Of a stretch of 12,611 nucleotides of DNA, positions 7,811 to 12,611 are shown piece after piece. The position numbers and the translations under genes were made by a program. The stretch comes from Bacteroidales bacterium (GTDB lineage: Bacteria; Bacteroidota; Bacteroidia; Bacteroidales; UBA7960): positions 1-12,611 of the forward strand of contig SLEW01000024.1 of the NCBI GenBank assembly GCA_007124575.1. Direction: 5' to 3'. Under the pieces are notes generated by a model. That model made no database searches. It worked only from the letters and a program-made list of their open reading frames with translations, and was not told the DNA's origin. Each line of letters starts with the position of its first letter. Positions within the stretch are counted from its first letter, which is position 1.

Positions 7811-8608
7811 ATGATATACGAGTCGGCCATTGAGCTTCATTACATGTGGTTACCGTTTCTGGGTTTTGTCGTAGGGCTGCTGGCTACGATGATTGGGGGC
7901 AATGGGGCGTTTTTTTTTCCCCCGGCCCTGATCCTGTTATTCCAGGTTGAACCCAGGGTGGCAGTGGCAACTTCACTGGCTGCCGTCATCCCGATCGGTA
8001 TTATCGGATCCTTCGAACACTACAGGCGCCAAAATATTAACCTCCCTGTCGGACTCAGCTTCGGGGCTGCCGGAATAGCCGGAGCATGGCTTGGCGCATG
8101 GATATCCAACCTCATCGATCCGGCAACACTCATTACCACATTTGGCATCTATTGTGTGATACTCGGACTGTTCACCATGCGTATGCCCCGGAAAAAAGGA
8201 ATCAACGGGTACACAGTGCCTGATACATTTTCTGATATTCAGCGGGAGCAACTACCCTATATTGTGTTCTTTGGACTGATTTCAGGTGCCGTGGCAGGTT
8301 TGTTCGGCACCAGCGGCACAGCACCTGTCCTTGCCGCACTGCTCATACTCAAATTTCCGGTAAAACTGGTCATTGGCACATCGGTGATGATCGTTTTCAT
8401 CAATGCTATGGCAGGATTCAGCGGCCACATCCTGCTGGGCGAGGTTGATCCTCTCCTGATATTCTGGCTCGGTTCAGGGGCCGCACTGGGTGCATTCATC
8501 GGCCCCCGGCTGCTCGTAAGCTTCCGTCCCGAAGGCAAAGAAGGAAGCCTGAGATATATCTTCTCTGCAATCGTCGTGGCCATGGGCATCCTACTCATCC
8601 TCAGATAA
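7811..8608 (+). CDS. TauE/SafE-family (DUF81) membrane permease
   Basis: 265-residue polytopic inner-membrane protein of the TauE/SafE family, whose members export or import small sulfur-containing or organic anions such as sulfite or sulfoacetate. Two homologous halves are visible. The first has LPFLGFVVGLLATMIGGNGA followed by FPPALILLF and VAVATSLAAVIPIGIIGS. The second, after a hydrophilic loop near residues 123-150, has FFGLISGAVAGLFGTSGTAPVL followed by LVIGTSVMIVFINAMAGFSGH. This repeated G-x-G plus GTS/ATS pattern is the family hallmark. Eight helices are plausible. The start ATG 7811 is 12 bases after the upstream stop; the ATG at 7803 leads straight to a stop and is not used. The substrate is not determinable. 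A sulfur anion is suggested only weakly, by a rhodanese-like gene downstream that has its own promoter. Confidence 0.88.
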   Translation: MIYESAIELHYMWLPFLGFVVGLLATMIGGNGAFFFPPALILLFQVEPRVAVATSLAAVIPIGIIGSFEHYRRQNINLPVGLSFGAAGIAGAWLGAWISNLIDPATLITTFGIYCVILGLFTMRMPRKKGINGYTVPDTFSDIQREQLPYIVFFGLISGAVAGLFGTSGTAPVLAALLILKFPVKLVIGTSVMIVFINAMAGFSGHILLGEVDPLLIFWLGSGAALGAFIGPRLLVSFRPEGKEGSLRYIFSAIVVAMGILLILR

Positions 8609-8614
8609 CCCCCT

Positions 8615-8646
8615 TTTGGCAGCCTCCTTCCATTATCGTATATTTG
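8615..8646 (+). promoter_or_regulatory. Strong Bacteroidota-type promoter for the rhodanese-like gene
   Basis: TTTG (8615-8618), 20 bases, TATATTTG (8639-8646): both elements and the spacing fit the Bacteroidota consensus. The predicted start near 8653 gives a leader of about 43 bases. This is the best complete promoter in the window. Confidence 0.72.
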
Positions 8647-8695
8647 CGATAAGTAAGTGTTTGTTATATCAAAATGCAAAAAGCAAGGAAACATT

Positions 8696-9112
8696 ATGGA
8701 TAAGATATTTTATCATACCGGAACAGTTAAAGATGGAATCCGGACTCTCACACCAAAGGAAAGTGCAACACTTGTTGAACAGGGAGCTCTGTATGTTGAC
8801 CTGCGTGACAAAGTGCTGTCAGACTTCAAGATCCCGGATGTTCCCGAGATCTTCCTGCTGCCAGATAAGGAACTGAAAGAAAAATACAAGAAGATGCCTG
8901 CTGACAGGCATCTTATCCTGGCGGATGCATCGGGACTGAAAAGCAGGGAGGCGGCAGCATTTCTTCAGTCGAAAGGTTTTGACAAGGTGGCACACATGGC
9001 CGGTGGTTTTGTGGAATGGGAACGCGACGGTCTGCCTGTCAGAGAAGACCTGGATCAACGCCTCACAGGAGGATGTGCCTGTCAGCTTAAGCCCCGTGAC
9101 AGATTGAAATAA
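8696..9112 (+). CDS. Rhodanese-fold protein lacking the catalytic Cys, with CxC tail
   Basis: 138-residue soluble protein with a single rhodanese-like domain. Recognisable elements are LTPKESATLVEQGALYVDLRD (about residues 18-38, the domain entry and Asp motif), the loop LADASGLKSREAAAFL (75-90) and HMAGGFVEWERDGLPV near the C-terminus. Aligning the loop with the sulfurtransferase pattern C-R-S-G-x-R-S puts Asp77 where the persulfide-forming Cys should be, while Ser79, Gly80 and Ser83 are kept. The protein is therefore not expected to act as a classical thiosulfate sulfurtransferase. The C-terminus ends GGCACQLKPR, giving a Cys127-x-Cys129 pair that could bind a metal or carry sulfur. The start ATG 8696 has AAGGA 6 bases upstream and follows the promoter well; an in-frame start at 8657 would leave almost no leader. 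It appears to be transcribed alone. Confidence 0.85.
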   Translation: MDKIFYHTGTVKDGIRTLTPKESATLVEQGALYVDLRDKVLSDFKIPDVPEIFLLPDKELKEKYKKMPADRHLILADASGLKSREAAAFLQSKGFDKVAHMAGGFVEWERDGLPVREDLDQRLTGGCACQLKPRDRLK

Positions 9113-9116
9113 ACTG

Positions 9117-9124
9117 TATCTTTG
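9117..9124 (+). promoter_or_regulatory. Bacteroidota -7 element for the hemerythrin-LuxR unit
   Basis: TATCTTTG at 9117-9124 matches the TAnnTTTG element exactly, five bases after the rhodanese-like stop. No TTG/TTTG is seen at the proper distance upstream (near 9094), so it may need an activator. The predicted start near 9131 leaves about 25 bases to ATG 9156 and makes an earlier TTG start at 9138 unlikely. Confidence 0.55.
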
Positions 9125-9155
9125 CAGCTACAATTTATTGAGCAAATCTGGACCC

Positions 9156-9869
9156 ATGTATCTTACCCGGAAGACCTATATCAAACCCACCATGAAACTC
9201 TCGGGGCTGCTCTTTGAGAACCCCTACCTGATGTTGATGATGCAGCATTTCGGACTCAACTTTGTGGTACAGGACAAAAGTGTTGAACAGGTTTGCCATG
9301 AAAACAACATCAATAAAGATGTTTTCACCGCCATTGCCAATCTGTATAATGGGTTCCAGGAACAGTACTGGGTGCACTTTTCGCGCAAAGATATACCCGC
9401 TGTAATCTTATTTCTCAAAAACAGTCATCAATACTACAAAGTAGAAAAGTATCCTGAAATCAAGGCGCTCATTGATGACATTGCCAGGATCAATAACACA
9501 CCTGAGATCAAGTTGATTGAGCAATTTTTTGATGAGTATTTTCATGAGGTGATCGACCACCTCGAATACGAGGATGAGGTAGCTTTCCCTTACTTTCTCG
9601 AGCTGGCTAAAAACGGCGGATCACGACAGAAAGCTGATTATTCAGCCAGGGTCTATCGTGACCATCATACCGATATCGAAACCAAGATCATGGAACTGAA
9701 AAAGCTCCTGCTGAAACACATCCCGTTACACCAGGACAAAACCTTACGAAGAAGACTGATAATCAACCTGTTTGAACTCGAGTACGATCTAACCATTCAT
9801 TATGCCATAGAAGAAGACCTGCTGATACCCTTGATTGATCATTTTGAGAAAACTCCGAGCCGTGGCTGA
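9156..9869 (+). CDS. Hemerythrin/RIC-like di-iron protein
   Basis: 237-residue cytoplasmic protein combining a ScdA/RIC-like N-terminal segment with a hemerythrin HHE four-helix domain. RIC proteins such as YtfE and ScdA bind a di-iron centre and repair or protect iron-sulfur clusters under NO and oxidative stress. Likely iron ligands can be read in order: His91; His135 with Glu139 (H-x3-E in IDHLEYEDE); His170 or His171 (YRDHHTD); His215 with Glu219 (H-x3-E in IHYAIEED). This is the four-His, two-Glu pattern of YtfE. The N-terminal region (about 25-67) resembles ScdA_N, with MQHFGLNFVVQDKSVEQVC. The family's Cys-Cys after FGI-x-F is Val37-Val38 here, and only Cys47 remains. ATG 9156 is chosen over TTG 9138 because of the promoter distance. 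The stop TGA 9867-9869 lies inside the next gene, implying translational coupling to the LuxR-type regulator. Oxygen or NO sensing is inferred. Confidence 0.85.
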   Translation: MYLTRKTYIKPTMKLSGLLFENPYLMLMMQHFGLNFVVQDKSVEQVCHENNINKDVFTAIANLYNGFQEQYWVHFSRKDIPAVILFLKNSHQYYKVEKYPEIKALIDDIARINNTPEIKLIEQFFDEYFHEVIDHLEYEDEVAFPYFLELAKNGGSRQKADYSARVYRDHHTDIETKIMELKKLLLKHIPLHQDKTLRRRLIINLFELEYDLTIHYAIEEDLLIPLIDHFEKTPSRG

Positions 9870-10470
9870 ATGCAATATCCACATAGCGATCATCGAACCC
9901 TCCCACATGATCTATGAGGGGCTTTCCAACATTTTGCTCAAAGGCAACCCCCACGGCCGTATCCTCCGTTTTGAAAACCTGGATGAACTCAAGGAATACC
10001 GGGATAAAAACTGCCTGGAAGTTATCATCGTCAATCCTGCCATCATCATGGGAGATCCGGGTACACTTGGCACCGTAAAGAAACACTTCCATAAGGCACA
10101 GTGGGTAGCTCTTGTTGCCTCGGTGTTTAGCGATACCCTGCTGAACCTTTTCGATGCCAGGATACAGGTCACCGACACCCCGGCCAGCATCAGCAGGACG
10201 ATCGCCAGGCTGACAGAGGAAGATTGCATCTGCGCAGATGACTCACCCGGAGAAGAACTGTCTGAAAGGGAGAAACAGGTGCTCATTAAGCTGGTGCATG
10301 GCCTGTCGAACAAGGAAATCGCTGATAAACTGCACATCAGCACGCACACCGTGATCAGCCACCGCAAAAACATCAGCCACAAAGCCGGCATCAAATCGCT
10401 TTCCGGTCTCACCATCTATGCCATCACCCAAAACATCGTTTCCATGAATGACATTCAGTCTGGCGGGTAA
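9862..10470 (+). CDS. LuxR/NarL-type regulator with a pseudo-receiver domain
   Basis: DNA-binding regulator of about 202 residues. The C-terminal LuxR helix-turn-helix is clear (LSEREKQVLIKLVHGLSNKEIADKL, then HISTHTVISHRKNISHKAGI), including the standard recognition helix. The N-terminal 120 residues follow the receiver fold (IHIAIIEPSHMIYEGLSNIL for the first strand and helix). The acidic pair of the first strand is reduced to Glu12-Pro13, and the phosphoacceptor Asp is Asn58 (IIVNPA). It should therefore not be phosphorylated in the usual way, and no histidine kinase is nearby. Starts: there is no in-frame ATG before the receiver strand. GTG 9862 is preferred (8-base overlap with the hemerythrin gene, complete first strand); TTG 9835 and TTG 9844 are alternatives. 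The overlap suggests that the regulator works with the di-iron protein, perhaps as its output. No targets can be assigned. Confidence 0.85.
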   Translation: MAECNIHIAIIEPSHMIYEGLSNILLKGNPHGRILRFENLDELKEYRDKNCLEVIIVNPAIIMGDPGTLGTVKKHFHKAQWVALVASVFSDTLLNLFDARIQVTDTPASISRTIARLTEEDCICADDSPGEELSEREKQVLIKLVHGLSNKEIADKLHISTHTVISHRKNISHKAGIKSLSGLTIYAITQNIVSMNDIQSGG

Positions 10471-10547
10471 ATGGCATCCGTGGCACAGGGTGGATATTCG
10501 TCCCCGTTCCCGATAACACACCAAGGGGTGGATATACGCCACCGTAG

Positions 10548-10573
10548 TATAGACGCACGGCCATGCGTCTCTA
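10548..10573. repeat. REP-like palindrome
   Basis: AGACGCA (10551-10557) and TGCGTCT (10564-10570) flank a CGGCCA core containing the self-complementary GGCC. The stem extends outward as TA/TA after a T/C mismatch. From memory, palindromes of the general form TAGAGACGC...GCGTCTCTA are dispersed in many copies in some Bacteroidota and cyanobacterial genomes. I could not test whether this one is repeated. Confidence 0.5.
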
Positions 10574-10581
10574 AGGCCGTT

Positions 10582-10644
10582 GGTCACAAGCGCCGGGGTC
10601 TGTTCCGCAGGGGACCTCGGGGATTAAAACAGGCCTTTGTAACC
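10582..10644 (+). other. Nested stem-loop, candidate structured RNA
   Basis: An outer stem pairs 10582-10590 (GGTCACAAG) with 10635-10644 (CTTTGTAACC), allowing one mismatch and a small bulge. It encloses an inner hairpin of eight pairs including one G-U: CCGGGGTC (10593-10600) with GACCTCGG (10613-10620) and a 12-base loop. No T-run follows, so it is not an ordinary terminator. It could be the 3' end of the regulator mRNA or part of a non-coding element. Confidence 0.35.
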
Positions 10645-10713
10645 ACTACGTGCCACGGGGGTTCCTAACCACAATTGGGGATTACCAGCACCGATAATAC
10701 CCGTTTTTGGGGA

Positions 10714-10744
10714 TTGCAGGGTTTTAGACGTATAGCCATCTTTG
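10714..10744 (+). promoter_or_regulatory. Probable promoter of the TonB-dependent receptor
   Basis: TTG (10714-10716), 20 bases, CATCTTTG (10737-10744), one base off the TAnnTTTG consensus. The predicted start near 10751 leaves a leader of about 85 bases before ATG 10837, longer than elsewhere in the window. Confidence 0.5.
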
Positions 10745-10783
10745 CTGCAGTTTTTAATGGGAACGGAAAAAGTGCTGCTGCAA
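10742..10783. promoter_or_regulatory. Hairpin overlapping the receptor promoter and leader
   Basis: TTGCTGCAG (10742-10750) pairs with CTGCTGCAA (10775-10783), with one T/T mismatch. The stem continues with TTTTT (10751-10755) against AAAAA (10767-10771) across a three-base GTG bulge, leaving an 11-base loop. It begins in the -7 element and covers the first 30 or so transcribed bases. As DNA it could be an operator; as RNA, a leader hairpin. Confidence 0.4.
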
Positions 10784-10836
10784 GGTCATAAAAACCGCGG
10801 CAACCCTCCTTCGTTCCGGGTTATTTTACCGGTCGC

Positions 10837-12611
10837 ATGAATATCAGATATATTGTAGTTTTCCTGTTTTCTATTCTTTCTACGGTCCCGGCTTTCATGG
10901 CTTATGCTGATACGATCACCATCAGTGGCGTGATTTTGAACGATCAGCGCGAAACCCTGCCGGCTGCCACGGTGCAACTCAATGACGGCGAGCACGGGAT
11001 GGTTACCGACCTGGATGGCCGTTTTGAGTTTTCCGGACTGCCCGCACAAACATACACGCTTAAAGCCAGCTACATGGGTTATGAAACCTATATCAGGCTG
11101 ATTGAGCCAGATCACGTTTCTGGGCCGCTGGCCATCAGGATGAAACCCTCAGAACTTCTGTTGCAGGAAGTACAGGTGGCCGAGAGCCGCAGACAGATTG
11201 CCCGGCGTGCCAACTCCATCTCTGTCGAGCATCTGCAGGAAGATTTCTTTTCCGGAAACCAGGCCGGCAGCCTGATGCGCACCCTCAGAAGGATTCCGGG
11301 CGTACATTCCATGGATGCGGGCACGGGCATGTCGAAGCCCATGATCAGAGGTCTCGGGTTTTACCGCGTGGTATTTGCACAAAACGGGATCAAGCAAAGT
11401 GGTCAGCACTGGAGTCAGCATACCGGAATCAGCATTGACCAGCATGCCATCAGCCAGATGGAGATCATCAAAGGACCATCTTCATTGAGATATGGCTCGG
11501 ACGCCATCGGGGGTGTGATCAACATCCTGCCCGCCGCCATCCCCGCAGACAATCAGTGGACGGCCAATGTGTCGCTCACCGGAAAATCGAACACGGAGTG
11601 GCTTGGGGCATCCACCAGGTTTTCCGGAAGGCGTGGCGACTTGTATGTGCACCTTAACGCCTCACACAACCAGTTTGGCGACTTCCGGGTTCCCGACACC
11701 GATGTCTTCCTGCTGCCAGCACCGGCAGGCTCAGCTGATGCCACCCACGAGGTGGAACTGGGCGACCATGCCCACAACACCGCGGGCGAAGAAACGGGTG
11801 TATCCCTTATCACCGGGATCGTCAAACCCTGGGGCAATTCCTACTTCGACATGCGGTTTCATTCGATAGAAAACGGATTTTTTGATTATATCGGCCTGCA
11901 GCATGAATCGCGGCGGGCAGAGCACATGGCAAGCACCAGGGAGATCAACCTGCCGTATCAAAAAGTCTCCGATTACGCCATCAACCATTTCACCAACCGG
12001 TATTTCGGAGAAAATAAATTGGAGCTTGCCCTGGGCTACCAGCTGAACACCTCCACCGAGCACAGTATCCTGACCGACAGAACCGGCAACCGCCATGAAG
12101 ACCTGACGTATTACCAGGCAAAAGACAACCTGGAGCTGCAGTTCGACCTGCATCATCTCACGGCGAATGCAAGCTATTCCTTCAGGTATATGGACGGCCA
12201 TCAGCTCGACCTGATCCTCAATACCAGCTACGAACAAAACAGCACCGATGGCTTCAGCCACATCCTTCCCGACTATCAACGGACGTCTGCCGGTGCCGGA
12301 CTGACCCACCAGTATGAGCTGTCGCCCCAATGGGTCATCAACAGCGGGTTGCGCGTCGATTACTACCAGGCAGAAATGGAAGAAAGCCTGAACCCGGACC
12401 CGGCATACGGAGACTCGATTTTTAACCCAAACTTTCAAGAAGATTACCTGGGCACGGCATTTTCCCTGGGGGTGAATTACCTGCCCGGCGCACGACAGAT
12501 CATCAGGGCGCACATTGGCAAAAGCTTCCGCGTGCCGGCAATCTATGAGCTGGGCGCATATGGCCTGCACAGACACGAAGGCAGGTTTGAGCGCGGCGAC
12601 CTCGGCATCAA
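10837..12611 (+). CDS. TonB-dependent outer-membrane receptor with CarboxypepD_reg-like domain, 3' end cut by window
   Basis: Outer-membrane transporter driven by TonB. I translated the frame from ATG 10837 and it stays open to the window end (591 codons). Residues 1-24 are a signal peptide with a likely cut at AYA|D. Residues about 29-103 form a carboxypeptidase-regulatory-like beta-sandwich (ISGVILNDQRETLPAATV, TDLDGRFEFSGLP), common on Bacteroidota receptors. Residues about 124-232 form the plug, with SLMRTLRRIPGVHS, KPMIRGLGFYRVVF and the signature IIKGPSSLRYGSDAIGGVI. The rest is the start of the beta-barrel. His residues cluster in the plug (His191, His195, His203), at GDHAHN (311, 313) and at YGLHRHEGRF (578, 580). 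This pattern recalls receptors for metals or haem, such as ZnuD-like proteins, rather than the SusC polysaccharide type. No SusD-like partner is visible because the window ends first. The substrate remains inferred. Confidence 0.93.
   Translation, partial: MNIRYIVVFLFSILSTVPAFMAYADTITISGVILNDQRETLPAATVQLNDGEHGMVTDLDGRFEFSGLPAQTYTLKASYMGYETYIRLIEPDHVSGPLAIRMKPSELLLQEVQVAESRRQIARRANSISVEHLQEDFFSGNQAGSLMRTLRRIPGVHSMDAGTGMSKPMIRGLGFYRVVFAQNGIKQSGQHWSQHTGISIDQHAISQMEIIKGPSSLRYGSDAIGGVINILPAAIPADNQWTANVSLTGKSNTEWLGASTRFSGRRGDLYVHLNASHNQFGDFRVPDTDVFLLPAPAGSADATHEVELGDHAHNTAGEETGVSLITGIVKPWGNSYFDMRFHSIENGFFDYIGLQHESRRAEHMASTREINLPYQKVSDYAINHFTNRYFGENKLELALGYQLNTSTEHSILTDRTGNRHEDLTYYQAKDNLELQFDLHHLTANASYSFRYMDGHQLDLILNTSYEQNSTDGFSHILPDYQRTSAGAGLTHQYELSPQWVINSGLRVDYYQAEMEESLNPDPAYGDSIFNPNFQEDYLGTAFSLGVNYLPGARQIIRAHIGKSFRVPAIYELGAYGLHRHEGRFERGDLGI

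Larger units (their letters stand above)
10471..10836. other. Structured, repeat-rich intergenic region without a supported gene
   Basis: 366 bases between the LuxR-type gene and the TonB-dependent receptor. A 12-base direct repeat with one mismatch occurs at 10489-10500 and 10527-10538 (GGTGGATATTCG / GGTGGATATACG). The second copy forms a small hairpin with CCACC (10539-10543). A palindrome at 10548-10573, a nested stem-loop at 10582-10644, a weak hairpin at 10696-10715 and three copies of GGGGATT (10619, 10677, 10709) follow. The right part holds the receptor promoter and a leader hairpin. A 65-codon frame starting at 10471 has no recognisable features and crosses the palindrome, so it is not called. 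The region may be a small RNA, a decayed repeat element or regulatory leader sequence. Confidence 0.45.

Noticed and set aside
8657..8695. Earlier in-frame start of the rhodanese-like gene
   Set aside because: It falls within a few bases of the predicted transcription start, whereas ATG 8696 has an AAGGA at good spacing.
9138..9155. TTG start six codons upstream in the hemerythrin gene
   Set aside because: It would leave only about 7 leader bases after the predicted transcription start. ATG 9156 is a better codon at a better distance.
10471..10668. 65-codon + frame directly after the LuxR-type gene
   Set aside because: It has no promoter or ribosome-binding support, runs through a palindrome and stem-loops, and has a translation rich in Arg/His/Gly with no motif.
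10619..10716. Three GGGGATT copies as a possible CRISPR or iteron array
   Set aside because: The spacing is irregular (58 and 32 bases), the repeat is only 7 bases, and no cas or replication gene is near.
11731..12576. 281-codon open frame on the minus strand opposite the TonB-dependent receptor
   Set aside because: The + strand frame is continuous, has a signal peptide and family signatures, and covers the whole stretch. The minus frame shows no domain and fits a composition artefact.

Overview
The window looks like chromosomal DNA from a member of the Bacteroidota. Three observations support this. Several genes are preceded by the Bacteroidota-type promoter (TTG/TTTG, about 18-20 bases, then TAnnTTTG). 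Shine-Dalgarno sequences are mostly weak or absent. The last gene is a TonB-dependent receptor with an N-terminal carboxypeptidase-regulatory-like domain, an architecture typical of the phylum. I cannot fix the order or genus. Nearly all genes are on the + strand, and I see no integrase, transposase, tRNA, rRNA or CRISPR array.

Layout. Positions 1-1040 hold the 3' part of an ACR3-type arsenite efflux permease that starts outside the window. A gap with a strong hairpin and a probable promoter follows. Positions 1282-7045 form a compact three-gene operon for a tripartite RND efflux system: lipoprotein adaptor, inner-membrane RND pump, TolC-like outer-membrane channel. Spacings are 11 bases and an ATGA overlap. 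A 282-base gap with potential RNA structure comes next. At 7328-8608, a short, motif-degenerate CDP-alcohol phosphatidyltransferase-like membrane protein lies 12 bases upstream of a TauE/SafE-family permease. At 8696-9112 there is a stand-alone rhodanese-fold protein with Asp in place of the catalytic Cys and a C-terminal Cys-x-Cys tail. At 9156-10470, a di-iron hemerythrin/RIC-like protein overlaps by 8 bases with a LuxR-type regulator whose receiver-like domain lacks the phosphoacceptor Asp. A 366-base gap (10471-10836) is rich in hairpins and short repeats. It leads into a 3'-truncated TonB-dependent receptor with a His-rich plug (10837 to the window end).

How it fits together. The first half is a toxic-compound export region: arsenite plus a broad or unknown RND substrate. 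The second half is a series of small transcription units, most with their own promoter, which plausibly deal with redox, sulfur or iron and NO stress. The most unusual feature is a run of proteins that keep their fold but have lost canonical residues: the phosphatidyltransferase, the rhodanese, the RIC N-terminal CC motif and the receiver. The hemerythrin plus pseudo-receiver regulator pair is the best candidate for an under-described sensory system. All functional statements come from reading motifs by eye; no database search was run.
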